Part shown: in pieces, positions 5,464 to 14,580 of the stretch
Position numbering within the stretch: position 1 is the stretch's first letter
Layout: each line of letters begins with the position of its first letter
DNA from: Deltaproteobacteria bacterium
GTDB lineage: Bacteria; Desulfobacterota; Binatia; Binatales; Binataceae
Assembly (NCBI GenBank): GCA_021786815.1
Contig: JAJYMR010000316.1
Location: forward strand, 1-14,821
DNA: 14,821 nt
Direction of reading: 5' to 3'
Made by a program: the position numbers and the translations under genes
The notes under the pieces: generated by a model
Told to the model about the DNA's origin: nothing
Databases searched by the model: none
What the model saw: the letters and a program-made list of their open reading frames with translations, nothing else

Positions 5464-8097
5464 ATGGTGATTTTGCTCCCGTGCTCGCGCGCCGTTATCC
5501 TGTCCCGCGACGTGCCGGTCAAGCAGACACCGCTTATCTCGCAATATCTGAGCGTCAAGCAGACGGTTCCCGACGCCATCCTGTTCTTTCGCCTAGGCGA
5601 TTTCTACGAGATGTTCTTCGAGGACGCGGAAGTTGGCGCGCGGGTTTTGGACATCCAGCTCACCTCGCGCTCCAAGGACGGCGTTCCGCTCTGCGGCGTC
5701 CCCTATCATTCGGCCGAACCGTATATCGCCAAGCTCGTGAAGGCCGGCTACCGGGTAGCTATCTGCGAGCAGGCCGCGGCCGACAACGGCTCGTCGGGAC
5801 GCGGCGCCCTGATGCCGCGCAGGGTCGTGCGCGTAATCACGCCCGGCACGGTCGGCGAAGAGATGGTCCTGACCGCGGCCGAGAAGAGCTTTCTCGTCGC
5901 GGTCGCGCCTTCGCAAAACGGCTTCGGGCTTGCCGCGCTCGACGTCTCGACGGGGGAGTTCCTCGTAACCGAGGCTTCGACCGCCGCGAGCCTTCATGAG
6001 GAGGCTGTGCGGCTTTCGCCACGCGAGGTGGTCGTGCCGCGCGGCAACGAGAAGCTCAGGGCGATTCTCGCCGACGCCGGATGCCCACGCACCGAAATCG
6101 ATGAACAGCGCTTCGATTCCGCCGTCGCGCGCGAGGCGCTCGCGCGCCGCTTCGGCGAACCGCTTGCGCTGGAGTCGGATGGCGCGCTCGCCGCAGCCGG
6201 TGCGGCGGTTTCCTACGTCGAGGAAACCTTCGGCCGCGACCTCGCCCATCTTGGAGCGCCACGCCTTTACCGCGCGGCCGAATACATGACCGTTGACGAG
6301 GTCACGCGCCGCCATCTGGAACTTATCTCGTCCTCGGACGGAGCGCGCGCGGGCTCGCTGCTGTCGGTGCTCGACGAAACGCTTACTGCAGTCGGCGCGC
6401 GGACGCTTTCCAACTGGCTCGTCTATCCACTGCTCGGTCTCGACGCGATCCGCGACCGTCACGACGCGGTCGAGGAACTGTTCGATTCGGATCTCGGCGG
6501 CGCGCTCGCGGACGCGCTCAAGCGAATCGGCGACCTCGAGCGCCTGGCCGGGCGGATAGGAAGCCTGCGCGCCTCGCCGCGCGATTGCCTGCGCCTTGCA
6601 CAGGCGCTGGACGCGGTCGAAACGCTCCGCACGGCGCTCGGTGGTCTCAAAAGCGCGCTCGTCGCCGACATCGCCTCACGCCTTCATCCCGAGCCCGAAC
6701 TTTCGCGCCACATAACCGAGACGCTCAGCGAGGACGCGCCAGTTAGCGCGCGCGAGGGAAACCTGGTGCGCCCCGGCTTCAGCGCCGAAGTGGACGAATT
6801 GCGCTCGCTCGCCTCGGGCGCGCGTGGGCATCTGGCGCGCCTTGAAGCCTCCGAACGCGAGCGCACCGGCATTCCCTCGCTCAAAGTCCGCTACAACCAG
6901 GTCTTCGGCTACTATATCGAGGTCACCAAGTCCCATCTCGAACGCGTTCCGCCGGATTACGAACGCAAGCAGACGCTGGTCGGCGCGGAGCGGTTCACGA
7001 CGTCCGCGCTCAAGGAACTCGAGCGCAGGATACTCAGCGCCGAATCGGGACTTCGCGAACTGGAGCTTCAGATTTTCGCCAAGCTTCAGCGTGACCTTCA
7101 GGCGAAAAGTTCCTCCCTGCTCGCGACCGCACGCGCGGTCGGCGAGTTCGACGCAACGCGCTCGCTTGCGAGCGTGGCGCGCCGGCGCGGTTACGTAAGG
7201 CCGATGTTCGATACGGGGCTTCGCCTGTTCGTGCGCGACGGGCGCCATCCGGTGCTCGAAGCCGGGATGAAGAGCGGCGAATTCGTCCCCAACGATCTCG
7301 ACGTGGATCCCGACTCGCGCCAGCTCCTGCTCATCACCGGTCCCAACATGGCCGGCAAATCCACTTACCTGCGACAGGTCGCGCTCATCGCGATCATGGC
7401 CCAGATGGGAAGCTTCGTGCCCGCGACCGAAGCGCGCCTCGGCCTTACCGAGCGGGTGCTGACGCGAATCGGCGCGCGCGACGAACTCAGACGCGGCGAA
7501 TCGACCTTCATGGTCGAGATGCGCGAGACGGCGCGCCTGCTGGAGAACCTGAGCGAGCGCAGCCTGCTTTTACTCGACGAAGTCGGGCGCGGCACCAGCA
7601 CTTTCGACGGGCTTGCGATCGCATGGGCGGTCGCCGAGCATCTGCACGACGCCACGCGCGCGAAAGTCCTGTTCGCGACGCATTTTCACGAGCTTACCGA
7701 CCTTGCGCGCGAGAAAACGAGGGTCAAGAATCTCAGTATGGCGGTGCGGGAGTGGAGCGGCGAGGTGCTCTTCTTGAGGCGGGTTATCGAGCAACCCGCT
7801 TCGCGAAGCTACGGTATCGAAGTGGCCCGGCTCGCGGGCCTTCCCCAGGGAATAATCTCACGCGCCAGGCAAATCCTTGCGAATCTTGAGCGCGGCGAAC
7901 TCGACGAAGTCGGAAAAGCGCGCCTTGCGCACGGCGGAACGCAGGAGAAGGCCGCCCAACTCGCGCTCTTCACGCCGCCCGCGCATAACCGCCTGCTCGA
8001 AGAACTCGAGTCGCTCGAAGTCGAACGGATGACGCCGCTTGACGCACTAAACGCGCTTGCCGCGATAGTCGCGAAGCTTCGAGGCGGCGACTCCTGA
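5464..8097 (+). CDS. mutS: DNA mismatch repair ATPase MutS
   Basis: This encodes 877 residues from ATG 5464. A GTG at 5512 (861 residues) fits the N-terminus of E. coli MutS better, and the frame is open back to ATG 5362; no candidate has a Shine-Dalgarno, so the start is uncertain. The mismatch-reading motif GDFYEMF is at 45-51 (Phe47 and Glu49, equivalent to Phe36 and Glu38 of E. coli). Connector, lever and clamp regions follow. The ATPase has Walker A GPNMAGKST (626-634), signature STFMVEM, and Walker B LLLLDEVGRGTSTFDG with Asp705/Glu706. Near the C-terminus QLALF (832-836) fits the beta-clamp-binding consensus, and a short helical tail (DALNALAAIVAKL) resembles the tetramerisation end. 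MutS recognises mismatches and recruits MutL. It opens the plus-strand run, 8 bp before the amidase. The 217-bp gap upstream, shared with ALDH, has no promoter I can call. Confidence 0.95.
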   Translation: MVILLPCSRAVILSRDVPVKQTPLISQYLSVKQTVPDAILFFRLGDFYEMFFEDAEVGARVLDIQLTSRSKDGVPLCGVPYHSAEPYIAKLVKAGYRVAICEQAAADNGSSGRGALMPRRVVRVITPGTVGEEMVLTAAEKSFLVAVAPSQNGFGLAALDVSTGEFLVTEASTAASLHEEAVRLSPREVVVPRGNEKLRAILADAGCPRTEIDEQRFDSAVAREALARRFGEPLALESDGALAAAGAAVSYVEETFGRDLAHLGAPRLYRAAEYMTVDEVTRRHLELISSSDGARAGSLLSVLDETLTAVGARTLSNWLVYPLLGLDAIRDRHDAVEELFDSDLGGALADALKRIGDLERLAGRIGSLRASPRDCLRLAQALDAVETLRTALGGLKSALVADIASRLHPEPELSRHITETLSEDAPVSAREGNLVRPGFSAEVDELRSLASGARGHLARLEASERERTGIPSLKVRYNQVFGYYIEVTKSHLERVPPDYERKQTLVGAERFTTSALKELERRILSAESGLRELELQIFAKLQRDLQAKSSSLLATARAVGEFDATRSLASVARRRGYVRPMFDTGLRLFVRDGRHPVLEAGMKSGEFVPNDLDVDPDSRQLLLITGPNMAGKSTYLRQVALIAIMAQMGSFVPATEARLGLTERVLTRIGARDELRRGESTFMVEMRETARLLENLSERSLLLLDEVGRGTSTFDGLAIAWAVAEHLHDATRAKVLFATHFHELTDLAREKTRVKNLSMAVREWSGEVLFLRRVIEQPASRSYGIEVARLAGLPQGIISRARQILANLERGELDEVGKARLAHGGTQEKAAQLALFTPPAHNRLLEELESLEVERMTPLDALNALAAIVAKLRGGDS

Positions 8098-8105
8098 ATG
8101 GACCG

Positions 8106-9443
8106 ATGGAAGTGGCGGCGGTGTTGAGATGCGGCGCGTCAAAGCGAACAGTAACGGCGGCGGCAATCCTGCTCGCCGCGATCATCCTGCCTTCGCTCGC
8201 CCGCGCCGCGCTTCCGGCGACGATCGTTGACGGCTCAATCGAGCGCCACGGGCCCGTCGTCGAGCTTCGCTTCACGGTGCGCGGCCGGGCGCCGCGGCTT
8301 GCGCTCAGCACTCACGTGAGCCAGCTGACGATCGACCTGGCCAACACCCGCGTCGAGATACCGCCGCGTCCTTTCTTCGGGCGCGAAAGCGCGCCGGTTG
8401 CGGCGGTGCGTGCGCTCAACAGCGGCCCGGCGAGTTCCAGGATCATAATCCAGGTCGTCGGCAAGGCCGACTACGCGGTCGCGCGTCTGCCGCACGAAAT
8501 CCTGGTGCGGCTCGCGCCCGCGGGCGAAGTTCCCAATCTCGCCGCGCCTATCCTGGTCCGCGATCAGGACCAAAGCGTCGCGACGCGGCCGAGGCGCGCC
8601 CCGGGCGCGGGTTCACACCGGCGCGCCGCGCCAGTTGCTTCCGCGCGCAACCCGCAGCATGCGCCGCCGGCCACGCTCGCCAGCGCCGAGCCGGCCTTCG
8701 TTCGGCCGCCCGTGCCTGAACTCTCGCGCGCTCGGCCTGCGGGAGAGCCGCTCGTGATGCTCGATCCGGGGCATGGCGGTTACGATCCGGGCACCCATTC
8801 CGCCTCGGGGATCGACGAAAAGACGCTCGCGCTCCAGATCGCGCGCCGGGTAAAGAGCGCGCTCGAGGCGCGCGGCGTGCGAGCGGAACTGACGCGCACG
8901 GGGGACGATTTCATCAGCCTTCCCGAGCGCACCCGGCTCGCCAACGGGGCCCACGCGAAACTGTTCGTCTCGATACACCTGAATTCCAGCCCGGATACGC
9001 AGACCTCGGGGCTTGAGGTCTTCTATCTGAACAACACCACCGACCGCGCGACGATCCGGCTGGCGCGGATGGAAAACCAGGGCGTTGCGGACGGCTATGG
9101 CCCGGTGACCGATGCGGGTTTAAACTATATTCTTGCGGACCTGCGGCAGAACTATAAGGCGCCGGAATCAGCCGCGCTGGCAAGGATGATCGATGCGCAG
9201 TCCGTTGCCAATCTGGACGCACAACTGGGAATGAACGTGCACGCCCTGGGAGCAAGAAAAGGCCCCTTTTACGTACTCGTCGGCGCCAACATGCCGGCGG
9301 TTCTGGTCGAATGCGGGTTCCTGTCGAACCCGGGCGAGGCGGCCGAGCTTGCCTCGGCCCGCTACCAGCAGATTCTGGCCGACGGAATCGCCGAGGCCAT
9401 CGTCCATTTCCTGAGCGCTGACGCGGCGGTGGGAAACCTGTGA
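8106..9443 (+). CDS. N-acetylmuramoyl-L-alanine amidase (AMIN + Amidase_3), AmiC-like
   Basis: This encodes 445 residues. The N-terminal hydrophobic segment TVTAAAILLAAIILPSLARAA (about 15-35) is a signal peptide. An AMIN domain follows (about 37-150: ELRFTVRG, LTIDLANTRVE, RIIIQVVG), which in AmiC directs the enzyme to the division septum. Residues 155-212 are a Pro/Arg/Ala-rich linker. The Amidase_3 domain starts at 214 and has zinc ligands His223 (DPGHGG), Glu238 (GIDEK) and His291 (SIHLN), with catalytic Glu402 (VLVECGF). It cleaves the amide between MurNAc and L-Ala during daughter-cell separation in the periplasm. Members of this family often have an autoinhibitory helix displaced by EnvC/NlpD activators; the insert around 320-345 (NQGVADGYGPVTD, ILADLRQ) is in the right place. 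ATG 8106 has no clear ribosome-binding site, and coupling to mutS is likely. Its stop overlaps the glnD start (GTGA). Confidence 0.93.
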   Translation: MEVAAVLRCGASKRTVTAAAILLAAIILPSLARAALPATIVDGSIERHGPVVELRFTVRGRAPRLALSTHVSQLTIDLANTRVEIPPRPFFGRESAPVAAVRALNSGPASSRIIIQVVGKADYAVARLPHEILVRLAPAGEVPNLAAPILVRDQDQSVATRPRRAPGAGSHRRAAPVASARNPQHAPPATLASAEPAFVRPPVPELSRARPAGEPLVMLDPGHGGYDPGTHSASGIDEKTLALQIARRVKSALEARGVRAELTRTGDDFISLPERTRLANGAHAKLFVSIHLNSSPDTQTSGLEVFYLNNTTDRATIRLARMENQGVADGYGPVTDAGLNYILADLRQNYKAPESAALARMIDAQSVANLDAQLGMNVHALGARKGPFYVLVGANMPAVLVECGFLSNPGEAAELASARYQQILADGIAEAIVHFLSADAAVGNL

Positions 9444-12190
9444 GCGGGACGATCGGTTCCATCGAAGAGGCCGGGGCGGGCGTAATCGCCGCGCCTTCGC
9501 CCAGGGGCGAGGAGGCCCTGCTCGGCGCAATCCAAAGCTCGCGCCAGGCGGGCACGGTTGCGCGCGAATATCTCGAATCGGTGCGCGAGGAGCTTTCCGA
9601 GCGCCATTTCGCCGGCGCCTCGGGCTCGGAGATCGTCCAGGCGTTCACGGCCGCGGTCGATGACCTGATGCGCGCGCTGTACCGCTTTGCCGACGCCGAG
9701 CATGCGCGCCGCTTCTCCCGGCTCCATCAGCGTATCGCCGTGATCGCGCGCGGCGGTTACGGGCGCGCCGAACTCAACCCGTACTCGGACATCGATCTGC
9801 TCTTCCTGCACGATTACAAGCGCGGCCCGTACGCCGAAATCGTCACCGAGATCATCCTTCACGCGCTGTGGGACGCGGGGTTGACCGTCGGCTACGGTGT
9901 GCGCAACGCGCGCGAGTGCGTGAAGATGGCGGGCGAGGACCTGAAGGAAAAGACCGCCATCCTCGACGCGCGCCATCTCGCCGGAGACCGCGGGCTTTAC
10001 GAGGAACTCGACAAGCTGCTCGTGGCCGAGGTCCTGAACCGCAATCAGCAGAAGTTCTTCCAGGCCAAGCTCGCCGAGACCCGCGAACGCCACAAGCGTT
10101 ACGGCGACTCGGTCTATCTGCTGGAGCCGAATCTGAAGGAAGGCGAAGGCGGGCTGCGCGATCTGCACACCGCGCTCTGGCTCGCCAAGGTAAAATACAA
10201 GACCCACTCGCTCGAGGAACTCGTGCAACGGGCGGTAATCACGCAGCCCGAGCTGTCCGAGGTGCTCGAAGCGAGGGATTTCCTGTTCCGGGTGCGAAAT
10301 TCGCTCCATTTCCTCACTCGCCGCCATTTTGACCAGCTCACTTTCGAATTCCAGGAGCGGATCGCGCCGATTCTCGGCTTCAAACCCGAGCGCGGTCAGA
10401 CTGCAAGCTCGCTCCTGATGCGCACGTACTACCAGCATGCGAGCACGATCCTGCGATTTTCCGAGGGCCTGATCGCGCGCGTGGTCGAGGGGCCCGTCGG
10501 ACGCTTCGGGCTGCGCGGTTTCGCGCGCAAAATCCGCCCCGGCGTCGTCATCCAGCAGAACCTCGTCGGGATCGCCGACACCGAACTGTTCCGCAACGAG
10601 CCGCTCAACCTCGTGACCATCTACGCGGACTGCCAGGCGCACGGACTGGAGCTTTCGGGCAAGGCCTACCAGATCATCCGCGACAACCTGGATTTGATCG
10701 GGCATTCGATGCGCCGCGACCCGCGCACCGGCGCGGCCCTGATGGCGATTCTGGCGGGCAAGAGCCGGGTTGCCGAGACGCTTGAAGCGATGCATCGCTC
10801 GGGCGTGCTCGGGGCGATAATTCCCGAGTTCGGAAACCTCTACGCGCGCGTGCTGCACGACCTTTACCACATCTACACCGTGGACCGTCATTCGCTGGTC
10901 GCGATCCGCGAGCTTGAGCGGCTTCGCGCGGGCGAGTTCAAGGACACGAACGCGCTCCTCACGGAAGTCGCGCGCGAGCTTGATTTTCTGCCGCTCATTT
11001 TCCTCGCCCTGCTCCTTCACGACATCGGCAAGGGCCACGGCCACGACCATCATGAGCGCGGCGCGACCCTGACGTCGGCGGTGTCGCGGCGCCTTGGGCT
11101 CGACCGCGAGCAGGTTGACATGGTCGTCTTCCTGGTGCGCAACCATCTGCTGATGTCGCAGGTGGCGCAGAAGGGGGACCTCGAGGACGAGTCGATTATC
11201 GCGGACTTCGCGCGCAAGGTGGGCTCGATCGACCGGCTAAAGGCCCTTTACCTGCTCACTTTCGCCGACATGCGGGCGGTCGCGCCGAGCGTCTATACCA
11301 ACTGGCGCGACATGCTGCTCTCGCAGCTCTACATGAAGGCGCTCAAGCTGCTCGAACACGGCCATCGCGAGACCATCGAGCCGGCGCGCAGGCTGGCCGT
11401 GGTGAAGGCGGAACTGAAGGAGCGGCTCGCGCAGGCCGGCGCCGAGGCGCGCGACATCAAGTCCTTCCTCGACGAGATGCCGGCGCGCTACTTCTTCACC
11501 GTGCCGCAGGCCGACGTCCCACTTCACTTCGAATTGATGAAATCGCTCGGCGAGAGCACGCTCGTCTGCCGCCATCGCCATTTCCGCGATCTCGAGTTCT
11601 CGGAATTTATCGTCGTAACGCGCGATCGCCCGGGCCTGTTCTCGATGATCGCCGGGGCGCTGACCGCCAACAATCTCAATATCCTGTCCGCGCGCATAAC
11701 CACGCGGACAAACGGCGTCGCGCTCGACGTCTTCCGCGTCTCGCACCAGGGGCCGGCCGGAGTGCTCGCGCTCGACGACGAGCGATGGCTCAGCGTGGAG
11801 CGCGACCTCGAGCGCGTCATCAACGGCGAGCAGGACATCGCCGAACTGGTCGCCTCGGCCCATCACGTCAGGATTGCGCGTGACAGGTTCGTGCGCCGCG
11901 TTCCGACCGAAGTCACGGTCGACAACCGCACTTCGGGCCAGTACACGGTCGTCGACGTTTTCACGCAGGACCGCGTGGGACTGCTTTTCGCAGTCACCCA
12001 CACCCTGTTCACGCTCGGCCTGCTCATCCATCTCGCGCGCATCTCGACCAACGCCGACCAGGCGCTCGACGTCTTTTACGTAACCGATCGAAAGGGGCGA
12101 AAGATTACCGACCCGGTGCGGATTCACGAAATCAAGAGCAGGCTCGCTGCGAGCCTGGAAGAGACCGCGACGGAGAACGCGACCGCGTGA
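9440..12190 (+). CDS. glnD: Bifunctional [protein-PII] uridylyltransferase/uridylyl-removing enzyme GlnD
   Basis: This encodes 916 residues from GTG 9440, which overlaps the amidase stop by 4 bases and has GGGA 6 bases upstream. The domain order is that of canonical GlnD. The nucleotidyltransferase domain has GGYGR (105-109) and metal-binding Asp117 and Asp119 in PYSDIDLLF. A helical GlnD-type domain follows. The HD phosphohydrolase domain has His527-Asp528 in LLLHDIGKGHGHDHHERG. Two C-terminal ACT domains start near 723 (VVTRDRPGLFSMIAG) and near 835 (VVDVFTQDRVGLLFAVTH). The enzyme uridylylates PII (GlnB/GlnK) when glutamine is low and removes UMP when glutamine binds the ACT domains. All catalytic residues are intact, so both activities are expected. 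No PII or glutamine synthetase gene is in the window. It overlaps xerD by GTGA. Confidence 0.96.
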   Translation: MSGTIGSIEEAGAGVIAAPSPRGEEALLGAIQSSRQAGTVAREYLESVREELSERHFAGASGSEIVQAFTAAVDDLMRALYRFADAEHARRFSRLHQRIAVIARGGYGRAELNPYSDIDLLFLHDYKRGPYAEIVTEIILHALWDAGLTVGYGVRNARECVKMAGEDLKEKTAILDARHLAGDRGLYEELDKLLVAEVLNRNQQKFFQAKLAETRERHKRYGDSVYLLEPNLKEGEGGLRDLHTALWLAKVKYKTHSLEELVQRAVITQPELSEVLEARDFLFRVRNSLHFLTRRHFDQLTFEFQERIAPILGFKPERGQTASSLLMRTYYQHASTILRFSEGLIARVVEGPVGRFGLRGFARKIRPGVVIQQNLVGIADTELFRNEPLNLVTIYADCQAHGLELSGKAYQIIRDNLDLIGHSMRRDPRTGAALMAILAGKSRVAETLEAMHRSGVLGAIIPEFGNLYARVLHDLYHIYTVDRHSLVAIRELERLRAGEFKDTNALLTEVARELDFLPLIFLALLLHDIGKGHGHDHHERGATLTSAVSRRLGLDREQVDMVVFLVRNHLLMSQVAQKGDLEDESIIADFARKVGSIDRLKALYLLTFADMRAVAPSVYTNWRDMLLSQLYMKALKLLEHGHRETIEPARRLAVVKAELKERLAQAGAEARDIKSFLDEMPARYFFTVPQADVPLHFELMKSLGESTLVCRHRHFRDLEFSEFIVVTRDRPGLFSMIAGALTANNLNILSARITTRTNGVALDVFRVSHQGPAGVLALDDERWLSVERDLERVINGEQDIAELVASAHHVRIARDRFVRRVPTEVTVDNRTSGQYTVVDVFTQDRVGLLFAVTHTLFTLGLLIHLARISTNADQALDVFYVTDRKGRKITDPVRIHEIKSRLAASLEETATENATA

Positions 12191-13158
12191 GCATCGCCGG
12201 CTGGGACGCGCTGATCGACGGCCATCTCGCGCGCCAGGCGGTTGAGCGCGGGCTGAGCCGCCATTCGCTCGAGAGTTACGCGCGCGACCTGCGCGATTTC
12301 CTCGACTATTGCCGGCGCGAGAACCTGAATCCGCGCGAGTTCGACGCGCGCGTTCTGACCGCCTACCTGGAAAACCTGGCCGAGCGCGGACTCGCCCCGG
12401 CAAGCCAACGCCGCCATCTGTCGAGCCTGCGCGGCCTTGCCCGCGAGATGGTCGATCGCGGCATCATCGCGAGCGAACCGGCGCCCGCGCTCAAGCTCCG
12501 CACCCAATCTCGCCCGCTGCCGCGCACGCTCGGCCCGCGCGACGTCGTGATGCTGCTCGACGCGATCGACCGCTCGACGGTGCGCGGGCTTCGCGACCGC
12601 GCGATGCTCGAGATGGCGTACGGGTGCGGGCTTCGCGTCTCGGAACTGGTGTCGCTCAAGCTTCAGCAGGTGAACGTCGCGGCGGGGGTCGTGATCGTTT
12701 TTGGAAAGGGCGCGAAGGAGCGGATGGTGCCGATAGGCGGCGCCGCGCTAAGAGCGCTTAATCAATACCTGGCGCATCGCGGCGAGCCTCCCGACAGCGC
12801 GCCCGGGGAAACAAAGGCCAAAACCCGCGCGCGCCGCGCGAAGCCTTCGCCCTACCTGTTCCTGACGAGGCTCGGAGGCCCGATGACGCGCCAGGGATTC
12901 TTCAAGGCGCTCAAGGGATGGGCGGCGCGCGACCCGCGGCTTTCGTGGGTCAGCCCGCACACGCTGCGCCACTGCTTCGCGACCCATCTGCTCGAGGGCG
13001 GCGCGGACCTGCGCGCGGTGCAGGAGATGCTCGGCCACAGCGACATCTCGACCACCCAGATTTACACCCATCTGTCCAAGAGCCATCTCAGACGCGCCCA
13101 TCGGAAATACCATCCGCGGGCCACAAGCCGGACGCACGACCCGTCCCCGGAGAATTGA
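12187..13158 (+). CDS. xerD: XerD-like site-specific tyrosine recombinase
   Basis: This encodes 323 residues. GTG 12187 overlaps the glnD stop (GTGA), with GGAG about 10 bases upstream. The N-terminal SAM-like core-binding domain (about 1-95) is followed by the catalytic domain with the complete tyrosine recombinase set: Arg150 (CGLRVSEL), Lys174 (FGKGAKER), His258/Arg261 (SPHTLRHCF), His284 (LGHSDIS) and nucleophile Tyr293 (TTQIYTHL). LGHSDISTTQIYTH matches XerD more than XerC, but the assignment between the two is a judgement. With XerC it resolves chromosome dimers at dif under FtsK control. Between Lys174 and His258 there is a basic, Pro-rich insert (about 200-221, containing KAKTRARRAKP) that is not in E. 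coli XerD and lies on a surface loop. The genes for scpA/scpB nearby suit a segregation role. Confidence 0.9.
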   Translation: MSIAGWDALIDGHLARQAVERGLSRHSLESYARDLRDFLDYCRRENLNPREFDARVLTAYLENLAERGLAPASQRRHLSSLRGLAREMVDRGIIASEPAPALKLRTQSRPLPRTLGPRDVVMLLDAIDRSTVRGLRDRAMLEMAYGCGLRVSELVSLKLQQVNVAAGVVIVFGKGAKERMVPIGGAALRALNQYLAHRGEPPDSAPGETKAKTRARRAKPSPYLFLTRLGGPMTRQGFFKALKGWAARDPRLSWVSPHTLRHCFATHLLEGGADLRAVQEMLGHSDISTTQIYTHLSKSHLRRAHRKYHPRATSRTHDPSPEN

Positions 13159-13162
13159 CCGC

Positions 13163-13810
13163 GTGCAGGAAGCCGCCGGTTTCATAGTTCAGGTTTCGAT
13201 ATGGGCGATTCCGACCATATTCGCGATCATTGCGCACGAGGTGATGCACGGGTTCGTGGCGCGTTCGCTCGGAGACGACACGGCCGAGCGCGCGGGACGC
13301 CTTACGCTGAATCCGATCTCGCACGTGGATCCGTTCGGCACGGTAATCCTGCCGCTCCTGCTGCTGTTTTTTCATCTGCCCGTCTTCGGCTACGCGAAGC
13401 CGGTCCCGGTGAATTTCTCCAAGCTTAGAAAGCCGAGGTTCGGGATGATGGCGGTCGCCGCCGCCGGGCCGCTGACCAATCTTGCGCTGGCGGCGTTGAG
13501 CGCCTTTGCGATACGCGCCGCTGTTCCGATGCTGAACGCGGCCGGAGGCCGTGTGGTATGGCTTCCGATGCTTTACATGCTGCAGGCGTCGGTCGTGGTC
13601 AACGTGGTGCTGGCGGTCTTCAATCTCTTTCCGCTGCTTCCGCTCGACGGAGGGCGGGTGCTGCTCGGCGTGCTGCCGCTGCGCGCGGCGCGTGCATTCG
13701 CGCGGCTCGAACCATACGGTCTTCTCATTTTGTTCGTGCTCCTGTACACGAATTCGGTTGGGAGGATGATAGACCCGGTCATCAACGCGATCGCGAGGAT
13801 GCTGCTTTGA
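13163..13810 (+). CDS. Site-2 protease family (M50B) intramembrane zinc metalloprotease
   Basis: This encodes 215 residues from GTG 13163, 4 bases after the xerD stop, with GGAG about 11 bases upstream. The first transmembrane helix (about 8-27) contains the zinc motif HEVMH (His25, Glu26, His29). NPISHVDPFGT (50-60) is the family's conserved loop. Further helices span about 61-76, 94-117, 134-157 and 180-200. The third ligand is Asp162 in NLFPLLPLDGGR. No PDZ or CBS domain is present, so this is the short form of uncharacterised M50 proteins, not RseP. It should cleave membrane proteins within the bilayer, but the substrate is unknown. The gene is commonly found between xerD and scpA in deltaproteobacterial-type genomes. 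Its stop overlaps the scpA TTG start (TTGA). Confidence 0.9.
   Translation: MQEAAGFIVQVSIWAIPTIFAIIAHEVMHGFVARSLGDDTAERAGRLTLNPISHVDPFGTVILPLLLLFFHLPVFGYAKPVPVNFSKLRKPRFGMMAVAAAGPLTNLALAALSAFAIRAAVPMLNAAGGRVVWLPMLYMLQASVVVNVVLAVFNLFPLLPLDGGRVLLGVLPLRAARAFARLEPYGLLILFVLLYTNSVGRMIDPVINAIARMLL
13795..13799 (+). promoter_or_regulatory. Ribosome-binding site that fixes the TTG start of scpA
   Basis: GAGGA lies 7 bases before TTG 13807 and inside the end of the M50 protease gene. No ATG or GTG in the scpA frame lies near the family-typical N-terminus, so this site decides the start. Confidence 0.75.
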
Positions 13811-14577
13811 GCGACGGCTCCAATACCCAGGGCCAGGCAAAGACGGGCGCCGAACTCAGGTTCCGGCTTCCGATCTACGAGGGTCCGCTCGACCTCCTGC
13901 TGCATCTCATCAAGAAGGCCGAACTCGACGCGCAGGACGTCACGGCGAGCGGGATCACCGAGCAGTATCTCGCCTACCTGGAGATGCTCGGCGAACTCAA
14001 CCTCGACGTGGCCGGCGAATACCTCGTGATGGCGGCGACGCTTTTGCTCATAAAGTCGTTCTCCCTGCTGCCTCATCCGCAGCTCGCCGACCAGGAGGAG
14101 GTCGAGGATCTCAGGCGCGACCTGGTCGAGCGCCTGCTCGAATACCAGCGATACCGCGAGGCGGCCGACAAGCTTGCCGAGCGGCCGCTGCTCGGGCGCG
14201 ACGTGTTCACCGCGCCGGGCGAGACCCAGCCCGAAGGCGAGGAATCGCAGCGCCTGACGGTTTCGCTGTTCGACCTGGTCGAGGCGATGGGCGCGGTGCT
14301 GAAACGGCTTGCCGACAAGGCGCCGCGCGACCTGAAGCTTCGCGACATCCCGGTTGCGGCCTGCATCCCCCGCATCCTGGCCGCCGTCGAGGGCGCGCGG
14401 CGCGTCGAGTTCATCGCGCTCTTCGAGAACGCGGACGACCGCGCGATGGTCGTCGCCACGTTCATCGCGTTGCTCGAACTGATTCGCCGCCGCGTTGTGT
14501 GCGCGTACCAGGAAACGAGGTTCGGCCCTATCTGGCTTGAGCGCGGGCCCGAAGAAATTAAAGAAACGCCCGCCTGA
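13807..14577 (+). CDS. scpA: Segregation and condensation protein A (kleisin) ScpA
   Basis: This encodes 256 residues from TTG 13807. The frame is open further upstream to 13558, but that stretch lies inside the M50 gene. The TTG overlaps its stop as TTGA and follows GAGGA. The N-terminal SMC-neck-binding segment has the hallmark FRLPIYEGPLDLLLHLI (19-35), followed by ITEQYLAYLE and GEYLVMAATLLLIKSFSLLP (helices). The middle (about 95-160) is acidic and probably the ScpB-binding linker. The C-terminal winged helix (about 185-245: FDLVEAMGAVLKRL, VVATFIALLELIRRR) binds an SMC head. ScpA closes the SMC ring with ScpB to compact and segregate the chromosome. Length is normal for the family. scpB follows after 108 bp. 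Confidence 0.94.
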   Translation: MSDGSNTQGQAKTGAELRFRLPIYEGPLDLLLHLIKKAELDAQDVTASGITEQYLAYLEMLGELNLDVAGEYLVMAATLLLIKSFSLLPHPQLADQEEVEDLRRDLVERLLEYQRYREAADKLAERPLLGRDVFTAPGETQPEGEESQRLTVSLFDLVEAMGAVLKRLADKAPRDLKLRDIPVAACIPRILAAVEGARRVEFIALFENADDRAMVVATFIALLELIRRRVVCAYQETRFGPIWLERGPEEIKETPA

Positions 14578-14580
14578 GCG

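Noticed and set aside
9362..12403. Long minus-strand open frames opposite glnD and the start of xerD (9362-11146 and 11237-12403)
   Set aside because: They mirror the codon pattern of glnD and xerD, have no recognisable domain or ribosome-binding site, and the sense genes are complete.
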